Source: Dreissena polymorpha (Eukaryota > Mollusca > Bivalvia > Myida > Dreissenidae). Taken from it: DNA of 64,000 nucleotides. This document shows positions 31,025 through 42,460 of this stretch, in pieces (position 1 is the first letter of the stretch; each line of letters begins with the position of its first letter). The stretch is taken from contig NC_068359.1 of the NCBI RefSeq assembly GCF_020536995.1, positions 106,587,257 to 106,651,256 of the forward strand, in the 5' to 3' direction. Below the pieces are notes generated by a model. The model was not told where the DNA came from. It saw only the letters and a program-made list of their open reading frames with translations, and did not search any database. Made by a program: the position numbers and the translations under genes.

Positions 31025-31468
31025 AGGACCTTTTCACAGATTTTGGCAGATATTGAAGTTTGCCCTGAAATGCTTTATATTGATCTAAAAAGCTCCAGTA
31101 CAAATCAAGAATAAAATGAAAGAAAGAAAACAAGGTAACCCTCAACTGGACTCGAACTACTGACCCCTTGAGTAAAAGTCTAATGCTCAGACAACTCGGC
31201 TCTCCGTGCTTATACAATGAATGATGTATTTTAACTTGATATAGCAATCCTCGTAGTGTCACCAAATATAACGACAACAACAGAACTCTAAAAATTATTC
31301 AATCTTTTCCCGTTGCAACGCTCTATAATTATTAAGGTTTTTAAATCGTCAAAGATGCATATAATGGATATTTTAGAGCTTGGTAAATGTTAAGTATTAC
31401 TGTTCCCTCACAAATATCATAACTACAACGAGAATTTGCGAATCTGAAACATTTTTTTTAAATTTGAT
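31021..31468 (+). mobile_element. TTAA-type TIR element, truncated copy
   Basis: Starts TTAAAGGACCTTTTCACAG and aligns with 44924-45416 through CTTTATATTGAT, AAAAGCTCCAG, a reverse tRNA-like block (CTCGAACTACTGACCCC), TTATTCAATC and GATGCATATAATGG. The right TIR is missing. Its first TTAA is also the last TTAA of the element at 30165-31024. Confidence 0.75.
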
Positions 31469-31529
31469 TATTGGTTTTTAAGAACGGCATTAGTTAATTC
31501 TTATCATTTATACGGTATTTAGAGGATAA

Positions 31530-32390
31530 TACACGACTTAGGCGGGCCGGGCAGTGATAATCGGCCCGCATGGAGCATAACGGCCCGAGGGCTTTAGCTA
31601 ACCACTGTCACCAAACACGATTCACAAAATGGTGTTGTCTATCTTGTTTATCTATGTTTTGTTTTTTTTTCTCTAAAATTTATTACAGAACCAGCTATCC
31701 GTACTTTTATTTTCATATAATCGATTACGCAATTTATGACGTATTTCTGTGACGAAAATCACCAGTTTTAGCTATTCGGACGTGAAAGGTTTATATCAAA
31801 TATTTTGAAGCATCGAACGAAAACAAAAACCTATTTCGGATTGTGCATTTGTCGTGCATAATTGGAAGCTTTAATAAAATTATTGTAATCGCTCCGAAAA
31901 GTCATTCGATTTTGTGAATCGTGTTTGGTGACAGTGGTTAGCATTCGCTACAATCGTTTAAAAATAAAAAAGTGTGATTCAAAATAAATATAGATAAACG
32001 GATATAATAACAGAAAACGGATTGCACATCGTAGTTATTTTGTTATTATAAACATCGGATTAAAGTTGTCATAGAGGTAAGTGTGTCGTTTACTTTGTAA
32101 ATTTTGCTGTTTGGTGAATCCTGTTCAAATAGATCTGGCATCAATCTAATGTGAAGCAGAGTTTCAGTATCAATCGATATTTGTATTATCCAAAGTGCGT
32201 GCTACCTGTCATTAAATAAACTTATTATGATTGATTATTTCGTTGATTTGCGACTTAGACTGAATGTGGACGCCATTTTTTTCCAGTTGAACGTCACGCG
32301 CACACATTCTGAGGGCCGATTATAAATAATCGGCGCTCGCGTTAGGGCCGATTATTTATAATGACCCCGCAGTGGTGATAATGGCATGAA
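31530..32390. mobile_element. Candidate element with inverted internal arms and CGGCCCG/ATAATCGG ends
   Basis: Inverted copies of GCTAACCACTGTCACCAAAC followed by ACGATTCACAAAAT lie at about 31596-31630 and 31910-31943. Related GGCCGATTAT/ATAATCGG motifs occur near 31540-31590 and 32310-32390 and again near 9590. Limits and class are uncertain. Confidence 0.45.
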
Positions 32391-32676
32391 CAACTGTGCG
32401 AATTTGATACTATACATAGTAAGGTATGTATTATGAATGAATATTTTGGCACGAATTTAGTGCTACTTTTTATTAGGGCCTAAATTTGCAAATTTAGTAA
32501 ATATTGCCCATATAAAAAGCGAATAATTATATTTGCAACTGTCTTTACCTGTTTTGCTTTTATATCTACGCACACCGTTTTTCACGCTTAAAATTAACAA
32601 AATATAAACAACATGGTATACATTTATTTTACTAACAATAAAATATAAATGATTTTTTTTTTGTTTCACAACACAA

Positions 32677-33426
32677 TATGAGCCTCGTTCTGAGAATCTG
32701 TATGAAAGTGCATACAGTCTGCACAAGCTAATCAGGGACGACTGGTCTGTATGAAAGAACACAGAGTCTGCACAGGCTTATCAGGGACGACTGGTCTGTA
32801 TGAAAGTACACAGAGTCCGCACAGGCTAATCAGGGACGACTGGTCTGTATGAAAGTGCACAGAGTCCGCACAGGCTAATCAGGGACGACTGGTCTGTATG
32901 AAAGTGCACAGAGTCCGCACAGGCTAATCAGGGACGACTGGTCTGTATGAAAGTGCACAGAGTCCGCACAGGCTAATCAGAGACGACTGGTCTGTATGAA
33001 AGTGAACAGAGTCCGCACAGGCTAATCAGGGACGACTGGTCTGTATGAAAGTACACAGAGTCCGCACAGGCTAATCAGGGACGACTGGTCTGTATGAAAG
33101 TTCACAGAGTCCGCACAGGCTAATCAGGGACGACTGGTCTGTATGAAAGTGCACAGAGTCCGCACAGGCTAATCATGGACGTCTGGTCTGTATGAAAGTA
33201 CACAGAGTCCGCACAGGCTAATCAGGGACGACTGATCTGTATGAAAGTGCACAGAGTCTGCACATGCTAATCAGGGACGACACTTTCCCTTTTTATGGTA
33301 TATTTCGTTTTAAGAAAGTCTTTTCTTGCAACATATCCCGTTTAGCCGGAAAGTGACGTGCTGACAATCCTGTGCGGAAACTTAAGGAACATGCATTGAG
33401 CCCCGTTTTCCCAGAACGATGCTCAT
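32677..33426. mobile_element. TIR-family element with internal tandem expansion
   Basis: Ends ATGAGCCTCGTTCTGAGAA and TTCCCAGAACGATGCTCAT are inverted copies. Outside the array, the body (GGGACGACACTTTCC, GTTTAGCCGGAAAGTGACGT, CCTGTGCGGA) matches the dispersed family at 34618, 37190 and 58205. Confidence 0.7.
32713..33275 (+). repeat. 49-bp tandem array, about 12 units
   Basis: Unit core AGTCCGCACAGGCTAATCAG, then GGACGACTGGTCTGTATGAA and AGTGCACAG. Copies differ at a few positions (GTGCAC/GTACAC/GTTCAC). It amplifies a segment present once in other family members. Contiguous, with no unique spacers. Confidence 0.92.
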
Positions 33427-33512
33427 ACACTGTAGTCAGTGTTGTGAACGATGCTCATACACTATAGTCTGTGTTGTGAACGATGCTCATACATTATAGT
33501 CAGTGTTGTGTA
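33410..33512 (+). repeat. 33-bp triplicate
   Basis: Three copies of GAACGATGCTCATACACTGT + AGTCAGTGTTGTG at the right end of the TIR element; the first overlaps its terminal arm, so the expansion grew from the element end. Confidence 0.8.
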
Positions 33513-34021
33513 AAATAACATTAAAATGAAGCGATCGGTTTCATAACTATCGAAAGTAATCGTTATCAAAACGAGAACGCATGTAACGCAGCATAGAGCA
33601 AACATACGTTTCGTTACATTAATAATTTAATACGGTAATATGCATGATTTGTACGATTAAAACGGTCAGCTTAGTCCTGACATGGCACAATGCACATGTA
33701 ATGCTACATGCTTAATTAACGCGATAACCGTTCCAAGTACAACTAATCCGAATGACCACATGCATAAAACAGATGATATGAATAGAAGTAACTTTAACTT
33801 ACAAATGCTCATCAAAAAGTAACGAAAGAAACATTCACAATCAGAGCGCGGACATCGTTTACATTCGTGCTGAAAAACGAATATTTATGTTTCACATATT
33901 TTGAAGCGCACATCCATTGTTTAATAATGTCTCAATAACCTCATTTATATGTCACACCCATGTAACCCCGCATACAAACGGACGGTGCACATGAACAACT
34001 ACTGGCCAGGGTACGCGCATA

Positions 34022-34120
34022 CGCAATGTCTGCCGCGTAAACACACGTTTGTCACGACACTTTGGGTCACGCAATGTCTGCCGCGTCAACACACGTTTGT
34101 CACGACACTTTGAGTCAAGT
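34022..34120 (+). repeat. 50-bp tandem duplication
   Basis: Two copies of CGCAATGTCTGCCGCGT..ACACACGTTTGTCACGACACTTTG.GTCA starting at 34022 and 34072. Confidence 0.85.
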
Positions 34121-34511
34121 GTTCGTAAATAAGCAACACTGTAATCTATCAATTATAACCACTTCATCATATATCTTTCACAAACAAACAGGTCACACAT
34201 GTCCATGTATCCTTTGTTATAATAATCATAATAACAAACAAATATAGCAATAATAAAATACACACACCCATATCGCCATCACTGCATGTTCTGTGATGAA
34301 TTTGATATATATTTTCGTACTAATTACAATAATAATAAGCAATATTAAATTTGCGTTAAACCCCGTACATAATAAATATCGCGTCCATGCAAGTGAATGC
34401 GAAGATATCGAGGCGTCACTTTCAGCTTCTTTGAACGGCACGGGAAGTGTTTGACACAATTATGACGTCAGAGAGCAGTTTCCGGTGATGGGGTTAAGCA
34501 GGCGACGCGTG

Positions 34512-34582
34512 TCATCTGCGCCTGCGCGCGTAGTTCCACTGCCAGGGGATGTCCCCACGCCTGTGACCTTGCCCTGGCAACA
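34512..34582 (-). CDS. Possible last exon of the EGF gene (weak)
   Basis: A GC-rich island in AT-rich DNA begins after a good minus-strand acceptor (GGTTTGCAG). In the phase left by EGF exon 42460-42326 it reads LPGQGHRRGDIPWQWNYARR to a TGA at 34514-34512. In the phase-0 frame it is also open to a TAA farther left. There is no domain match, and the intron would be 7.7 kb. Alternatives: the EGF gene ends by reading past 42326 to a nearby TAA, or continues elsewhere. Confidence 0.22.
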
Positions 34583-34617
34583 CTGCAAACCAAACAAAGA
34601 TATATGTTAGCCGGGCT

Positions 34618-34815
34618 CTGGGAAAACGGGTTTTAACGTGCGTAAAGTGTCGTCCCAGCTTCCACTTTCAAGGACATTTTCGTTTTAAGGAAGACGTCTA
34701 ATTGAAATCCAGTTTAGGCGGAAGTGTCGTTCCTGATTAAGCCTGTTCGGACTACATCGGCTAATCTGGGATGATACTTTACGTACATGAATACAGACCC
34801 ACTTTCCCAGAGCGA
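34618..34815. repeat. Copy of the GTCGTCCC TIR family
   Basis: GCTCTGGGAAAACGGG at the left and its inverted partner CTTTCCCAGAGCGAGGCT at the right, with GCGTAAAGTGTCGTCCC, AATCCAGTTTAGGCGGAAG and GCCTGTTCGGAC inside. Non-coding. Confidence 0.7.
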
Positions 34816-35544
34816 GGCTAGGAGGCTTGATAGCAGCTGAATTCCTTGTTGTTATACAAACTGAACGAATCAACCTATATCATATGGACTAATATGTAAT
34901 ATATTTCAAACAGCTCAATCACGAACGTTATTTATGATCTCGTTATTTATAAAATCAAAAGGCTGGGTAAGAATACAACATAATTTATGCACGTCAACAT
35001 GAACAAACACATTTAACCGTGTCAACGCATTGATACAAGATCACGTTTGTGCAAATAAAGACACACACATATTCAGAAGAAAGATTTAGAAAAATAATGT
35101 TTTCGTTCGTGTGTTTGTCTATTTGTCGGCCTCTAAATTCCCGATATGCACACTCTACGTTTTTTTTTCATTTACAAAAACAACAACAACCCAAATTAAA
35201 TGAGGTTAAAAACTAAAGACGAAATCAGTTAAAATGTAAGTAGCTATTCATTGTTATGCCACATAAAGCTGACCTCCGAGAATGTTACTTTTGATACTTA
35301 TACACATATACTTGTAGGAAAGTTTCTCGCTCATGGTCGTCCAATATAAACATGTGTAAGCTACATAGCCGTAGCAGAACCAGAAAAACACACATAGCCA
35401 AACACCGTCGTCTTTATTATCTCAACAAACAACAGTCCTATTCCAAAGCACGTGCAGCACATAATAACGGGCAATTTAAGAGGCATGAGTCTGCCACTGA
35501 ACAACCAGACGGTCATGCAAGCTGTACGCGTTGTTTTAGCCGAA

Positions 35545-36365
35545 TAAAGCACATAGACTAGCATGTGCTGTGTTATTGCACATATACTAACATGTACTGT
35601 GTTATAGCACATATACTAACGTGTGCTATGTTATAGCACATAGACAAGCGTGTGCTTTGTTATAGCACATATATAAGCGTGTGTTGTGTTATAGCACATA
35701 TACAAGCGTGTGCTATGTTATAGCACATAGACAAGCGTGTGCTGTGATATAGCACATAGACAATCGTGTGCTGTCATATAGCACATATTCTAGCATGTGC
35801 TGTGTTATAGCACATAGACAAGCGTGTGCTGTGTTATAGCAAATAGACAAGCGTGTGCTGTGTTATAGCACATAGACAAGCGTGTGCTGTGTAATGGCAC
35901 ATAGACAATAATTGCTGTGTTATATCACATAGACTAGCATGTGCTGTGTTATAGCACAAAGACAAGCGTGTGCTATGTTATAGCACATAGACAAGCATGT
36001 GCTGTGTTATAGCACATAGACAAGCGTGTGCTGTGTTATATCACATAGACAAGCGTGTGCTGTCTTATAGCACATAGAATAGCATGTGCTGTGTTATAGC
36101 ACACATACTAGCATGTCCTGTGTTATAGCACACAGACTAGCATGTGCTGTGTTATAAAACACATACAAACATGTACTGTGTTATAGCACATATAATAGCA
36201 TGTGCTATGTTATAGCACATATACTAGCATGTGTTGTGTTGTAGCACATACACTAGCACGTGCTCTGTTATAGCACATATACAAGAATGCGCCGTGTTAT
36301 AGCACATAGACTAGCATGTGCTGTGTTATAGCACATATACTAGCATGTGCTGTGTTTTAGCAACA
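35545..36365 (+). repeat. 29-bp tandem array of small palindromes, about 28 units
   Basis: Unit GCACATAGACAAGCGTGTGC + TGTGTTATA. Each junction gives TGTGCT...AGCACA inverted pairs, so single units can form short hairpins. Units vary at a few positions (AGACAAGCG/ATACTAGCA). Confidence 0.9.
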
Positions 36366-37189
36366 ATGAGCTTATCAGATAGTAAATCGTTATAATTCGC
36401 ATTCTGTGTTCAAGTGTTCAATGTTTAATAAACGCGTGAAAATTGGAACCAAACGATCAAACTTCTGTTGAAAATTTAATATTTTTTCTTCTGAACTTAA
36501 ATTGAATGTAAGAAAATACTAAATTATGTATTGTATACATATAAACGGAAAATAAATAAAATAATAGTATGCAAGCTAATTTTAGTGTGCTGCGAGGCAT
36601 TAGAAAGAGAATCAGGCCCGTGGTATCCGAAGGAAAACACATCGAATGGCTGGATATTTCCAATCATGTTGATGTAAGCATTATGTCATGTGAGGCATTG
36701 ACGAGTGGATATCGGGATATACATGATGAACTGCAAAATACCCGATTGACGTCACATTAATATTTGTAAAATGTCATATATTGTCATGCAGTACGACATA
36801 TAGTATGCACGCCACTCATTACGGTATGATAAATTCCTGTTGACTTGACCTATTGATATGTGTATTACAACATGGTTACGGCTGAATATGTACTATTAAC
36901 AAGTCGTCATAAATTTATGCCCTGTTCTGTTCTGATAAGATAACAGGAATTTAACTTTCATAGACCGTGTAGATCACGGTCTACATGTTTTTGTTTAAAA
37001 TATTTTTGTTTAAATACAATAAAAAGAGGGAATAGATGTGAGGTCTGAGGCATTACTTTTCATTAGACGGGCTGTTTTGTTAGACGCTTACACGTACGAG
37101 GTGTTTTTGAGTTATTTAACGATACGAATATCAAATGTAAGGTATGCGCCGCGCTCTTGGAACACGAGGTTCAAGGCTGGTGTGTAAAA

Positions 37190-37430
37190 TACCGTCCCAC
37201 TGAAGCATGTACAGTCTATTTAAACCTATACAGTCCGCACAGCAGGCTAATGAATGACGACACTTTCCGCTTACACTGGATTTTTTTAAAAAGAAAACTT
37301 ACTTTCAACAAAAACTCTGTGACGGCGGACAGTGTCGTCCCTGATTAACCTGTACGGACTGCTAATGTGGGACGACACATAACGCATATGCATTAAGTAC
37401 GATTTATCCCAGATTGAGCCTCATGACATC
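37190..37430. repeat. Copy of the GTCGTCCC TIR family
   Basis: Carries CAGTCCGCACAGCAGGCTAA, GACGACACTTTCCGC, GTGTCGTCCCTGATTAACC and GTACGGACTGC in family order, ending near CCCAGATTGAGCCTCAT. Confidence 0.7.
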
Positions 37431-38759
37431 ATTGGCGGGTAAATAACATCATGACATGTGTACCACAAAGCTGGCTGTAAGGCTCTTGTCTCAGACCATG
37501 ATCAAAGTATCTAAGATCATGGACATCAACGGAAATTAGGTTGTTAATGTTTATGCGTCTAGATTGTTTTTATTGGTTTACTGTCGCTGTCTGGAGAGGA
37601 AATTATTTGTAGAAAAAATGGCTTCAAAGTTGTTGCCTCTTTCATATGCATTGTTAACAATTTGAAAAACATTCAAATTATTAATCTGTATACATAATAT
37701 TTCATCATGCCATGTATGTCCCCGAATTATTCGATACTTTTGATATATTTAAATGATGAGGGGGCTATGTTTAATTCAAACCATACGCATATGCGTGCTT
37801 CTGTATCAACTTAGAAACCGTGCCAAGAGAATACTGTTTATATTCAATCGCACTGATTAAAATGACACAATGTGAAAATACAACGTTATGTGCGAATACA
37901 AACATGACAATGACCAAGTACATCAAGGTTTTATTCCAAACTTAATTAATAAAACTTTTTTCAGTATTTTTATAACGCATTATTTTACATGTGACTACCC
38001 TTGATATGTCCACGTACAAAGGTTCATTACAGCAGGAGAGACATTATACTCGAATACTGTTTGTATGGCCGCGATCTTTTTTGATGTGATCATTTGCAGC
38101 GAATTAACTGATCATCGTTTCCCATGGGAAACCGTCGTCGGCTATGTTTTATTCAACGTAAGGTGTGCTTATTGGCGTTACCGGCTATGATAACAATCGC
38201 GCCGTCCAATGAGAAAGATATTGACCGGATGTAGTTTTATAACAGATGATAAATGTCAAAATAATTAACAATATTAGATGTGTGACGCTGCTCAGCTGTT
38301 AAGCCAAGATTTTAACTACGATTGTCAATACAATAAGCGATGTGTTTGTATTTCGATGTTTATGAGTTCCTTACGCGCCTGAGGCTGCATTATAAGTGTG
38401 CCCCAGCACTCCTACATAATTAACTTAACTGGACTTACGAAATTTAGCGCAAGTTTTGAATTATTGCTTTAACTTAAAGCTTTTAATTTTTTCCTGAAAG
38501 ATTTTCCACTTAAGTGTTGTGTGGTGTTGTTGTTGTGGATGCCGGAGTACCCGGAGGAAAATCAATCTGTCCGGTACGGTAAACACCTACCAAACTCTTA
38601 TGCTTTCGGGAACGGGTATTGAACGCGGGTCGCTTATGTGAGAAGCGAGTGTACCAATCACCAGACATCTCGTCAATAAGCAGATTGAGAATATTTTAAA
38701 CGAAAAGAATACTGTTTCAAAACTCGATTCGGACTTCGGAATATGGTTGCACCCCTTTC

Positions 38760-39350
38760 GTATTTTATGCTTCTATTGAAGACTTAGGAGTTGTTGTTGT
38801 TTTTAAAGATAGCGATTATGGGTTATCACTAGATGATATTGTATAAATGCTTGTGTTATTTGCCAATGATACGGATACGATAAATATTATTGGAAAAACA
38901 CCATCTGCATTACAGAAACATTTCGATAAAATTGGAACTTAGTGTGAAACATGGGAGTTGAAAGTGAATACTGTTAAAATATACCGGTAGGTGGAACAGG
39001 ATTTTATGTTTTAAGAACAGTATTTGCTACACTAGATTAAAAAAAACAAAAAACATTTATTGTGCAAAGTTTTAAAAGATATGCATATTGTATAATGCCA
39101 ATTTAATAATGTTGACTTAAGTTAAAAAATTATGTATCATTTTTATGGGGCTCGTGTTGGATCGATATTGAACTATTCACTTAAAATGATCAAACGAGAT
39201 TGAGAGAGTAAATCTTAAGCTGTTAAAAAGGTTATTAAGCGTCAACATTCAAAAAAGGTATTTAACAAAATTAAGTGTGAACTATAATGAGATAAGACAG
39301 CATGTGTTAAAATACATTACTATGAAAATCCATTTATAAATTCACTCAGT
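38760..39350 (+). mobile_element. Degraded LINE reverse-transcriptase remnant
   Basis: Plus-strand frames read LVLFANDTDTINII (the YADD catalytic box, here FAND), ALQKHFDKI, CETWELKVNTVK, then after frame changes VNLKLLKRLLSVNI, matching the end of non-LTR reverse transcriptases. Several stops and shifts; dead. The clade cannot be set. Confidence 0.7.
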
Positions 39351-39764
39351 TATTTAATTTAAACTTTAAAATGAATATAATTAATTGATGTGGATATATT
39401 AAGAAAGGTATGTTTGTTAGAGACACACTTTTAAACCTTTAGTTCAAAAAGTTCATTCTCTATATGTACGAACACAATTAAATGCATGTTATTTTATTTG
39501 CAATGATATGTCACTATGATTGTATCTATCTTTTGTATGAATGTGTTGAATACGACCCACAATGCGGAAACTATGTGTTCTGTTCTGTCATTCGCAATGT
39601 GACAACGCTGTATTGATGACAGGGGGCGAGACCTATTGACCAATATACATGACAGTTGAGTCAATTAGTTGAGATCTACGCGTATCATAATTAATAATCG
39701 GGCAACGCACAACGACTATCGGTCTTGAGTGACTTTAGCCTTGACCAATGCCTGTGTGCAGATA

Positions 39765-39860
39765 TGTGACAGACAGATGGGCGTTATGTTACAGTATGAA
39801 TGTGAGTCACATAGTGACGGACAGATGGGCGTTATGTTACAGTATGTGTATTACAAAACA
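39765..39860 (+). repeat. Short direct duplication
   Basis: GACAGATGGGCGTTATGTTACAGTATG-like segment twice, about 50 bp apart. Confidence 0.65.
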
Positions 39861-40149
39861 GTGACGTTACAGTATCGTGTACGAAAGAATGTACGATGAA
39901 GACAATCAAAAAGGTCACTATGAACGGTACTGTGTATTTGCGCGGACAATCTCCTTAATTAGTATAGATACTTGATCATTATGAATATATGAGTAAATGT
40001 AAAGTTAACAATTCAATGAAGTAAATATTGTTACTGAAAATATATTAAATTAAAGCGCATGCAAATCTGTCAAAACCAAGAGCATATATAAGCAGTACCA
40101 GCAGAAATAAAGATTATAATGATATAAGTGATACGTTTCAAATTAACCA

Positions 40150-41885
40150 AGAAACCGTCGGAGACGGGTGATGCTCCCCAAAGGTCTTTTTTGTCACAAT
40201 ATTGCACTATATATTCAGATAAAAGGAAACGTCTTGAGCGGCATAACTTTGGACAAAATAATACGATGGGTGGTTTAGCAACTTAAAAATTTCAAAGGGC
40301 CATAACTCTCTAAATAAATTATCTAACCAGAACCCACAAATAACATGCGCATCTCCTCAAGGTAGTTAAGCTTCCCATAAAGCTTCATTGAATTCCAGTC
40401 AGTAGTTGGGGAGAAATAGCCCGGACAAGAATTGCACTATATGTACAGTTTATAGAAAATTTCAAAGGGCCATAACTCTGTGAAAAATCATCCGACCACA
40501 ACCGGCTGATAATATGCACATCTCCTGTTGGTAGTGAAGGTTCCCATAAAGTTTCATTGAATTCCTGTAATAAAATGCTGAGAAATAGCTCGGACAAGAA
40601 TTGCACTTCATGTACAATAGAAAATTTCAAAGGGCCATAACTCTGTGAAAAATCATCCGACGAGAACCGTCTGATAATATGCACATCTCCTCTTGGTAAT
40701 GAAGCTTCCCATAAAGTTCCATTGAATTCCAGTCATTAGTTGCTGAGAAATAGCCCGGACAAGAATTGCACTATATGTACAGTTAATGGAAAATTTCAAA
40801 GGGCCATAACTCTGTGAAAAATCATCCGACCAGAACCGGCTGATAATATGCACATCTCCTCTTGATAGTGAAGCTTCCCATAAAGTTTCATTGAATTCCG
40901 ATCATTAGTTGCTGAGAAATAGCCCGGACAAGAATTGCACTATATGTACAGTTAATGGAAAATTTCAAAGGGCCATAACTCTGTGAACAAGTAACCGTCG
41001 GAGACGGATGATGCTCCCCAAAGTTTTTTTTTTCACAATATTGCACTATATATTCAGATAAAAGGAAACGTCTTGAGGGGCATAACTTTGGGCAAAATAA
41101 TACGAAGGATGATTAAGCAACTTAAAAATTTCAAAGGGCCATAACTCTCTAAATAAATCATCTAATCAGAATCCACAAATAACACGCGCATCTCCTCAAG
41201 GTAGTTAAGCTTCCCATAAAGCATCAGTGAATTCCAGTCAGTAGTTGCGGAGAAATAGCCCGGACAAGAATTGCACTATAAGTACAGTTAATGGAAAATT
41301 TCAAAGGTCATAACTCTGTGAAAAATCATCTGACTAGAACCCGCTTATAATATGCACATGTCCTCTTGGTAGTGAAGCTTCCCATAAAGTTTAATTGAAT
41401 TGCGGTCATTAGTTGCTGAGAAATAGCCCGGACAAGAATTGCACTATATGTACAGTTAATGGAAAATTTCAAAAGCCATAACTCTGTGAAAAATCATGCG
41501 ACGAGAACCGGCTGATAATGTGCACATCTCCTCTTGGTAGTGAAGCTTCCCATAAAGATTAATTGAATTCCGGTCATTAATTGCTGAGAAATAGCCCGGA
41601 CAAAAATTGTGCACGAACGGACAGACACACGCACGGTCAGACGAAGCGGCGGCTATATGCTCCCCCCCAAAAATTTTGGGGGAGCATAAAAATCATCCGA
41701 CCAGAACCGGCTGATAATATGAACATATCCTCTTGGTAGTGAAGCTTCCCATAAAGTTTAATTGAATTCCGGTCATTAATTGCTGAGAAATAGCCCGGAC
41801 AAAAACTGTGCACGGACGGACGGACACACGCACGGACAGACGAAGCGGCGACTATATGCTCCCCCAAAAAATTTGGGGGAGCATA
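40150..41885 (+). repeat. ~165-bp tandem satellite, about ten units
   Basis: Units share CTTCCCATAAAGTTTCATTG, AGTTGCTGAGAAATAGCCCG, ACAAGAATTGCACTATATGT and GGGCCATAACTCTGTGAAAA. The head motif ACCGTCGGAGACGG.TGATGCTCCCC occurs at 40157 and 40990, and two units end in palindromes of CCCCC.AAAATTTTGGGGG type (41658-41686, 41858-41884), so larger composite units were also duplicated. Open frames inside are repeat-derived. Confidence 0.88.
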
Positions 41886-42325
41886 ATAAAACTGTGACGT
41901 GTGAACAAACAAAAGAAAACAAAAGTTATATAGAAAACATATCCACACAAAAAATAAAATAAAATAAAACATTTGTTTAAGTGTAAGCAGAACCACACGA
42001 GGTTTAGCTAGATGTAAACCAAGACAACAAAAAGGTACGTTCCCTGGGGCCTGACCGTGATAACAACGTTATATGAGAGCAGACGGTACAGACGGTAAAG
42101 AATACACACAGAACACACAGGGCTCTAGACATGCGCTTACCATTATTGTCCGTACAGCTTATCACGCCGGGTATCTGGCGGAAATATTAACGTATCACAT
42201 ATATATCACATGCATGTGTGTCGAAGACGTTGAACATGATTGAAACGATCATTTTAACGTTTAGATCAGCATATCTTAAACTCGTATAAATCCATAAAAC
42301 AATTATCGCTGTAGAAGTAACGTAC

Positions 42326-42460
42326 TTATTTCTTGGTCGCAGCGTGGGCCTATCCAGCCGAAGGGACATATACAGGCTCCCGAGACGGGGTCACATCCGG
42401 CTCCACTTTCACAGTCACACTGGAACATGCAAGAGGGGCCATACCGACCTGCAGGGCACG
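42326..42460 (-). CDS. EGF-like exon
   Basis: 135 nt, acceptor ATTTCAG, donor GTACGT at 42325. Encodes [31 protein letters not shown]: one EGF-like module. If the donor is not used the frame runs twelve codons past the last Cys to a TAA, so this could also be the last exon. Confidence 0.85.

Larger units (their letters stand above)
24303..34511. other. Intergenic region between CDF and EGF genes
   Basis: Head of the minus-strand CDF gene to the uncertain tail of the minus-strand EGF gene. The CDF promoter and any 5' UTR exon should be here but are not identified. Contents are the repeats listed separately. 25300-28550 holds nothing I recognise; the 143-codon frame at 27288-27719 has no motif. 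Confidence 0.5.
34816..42325. other. Repeat-rich region left of the last certain EGF exon
   Basis: May be intron or intergenic depending on where the EGF gene ends. Holds the arrays and LINE remnant listed separately. A short block at 42127-42173 with splice-like ends (CCGCCAG ... GTAAGC) was considered as an exon but is open only in phases that do not extend the EGF gene well. 34816-35540 and 36370-37180 hold nothing recognised. Confidence 0.45.

Noticed and set aside
32713-33275. CRISPR-like regular repeats (also 35545-36365 and 13135-18665)
   Set aside because: Units are contiguous, with no unique spacers, in a eukaryotic genome; these are minisatellites.
42127-42173. Small minus-strand exon with splice-like ends next to the EGF exon
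   Set aside because: The phase needed after exon 42460-42326 reaches a stop within 12 codons and the other open phase does not fit; too weak to list as an exon.
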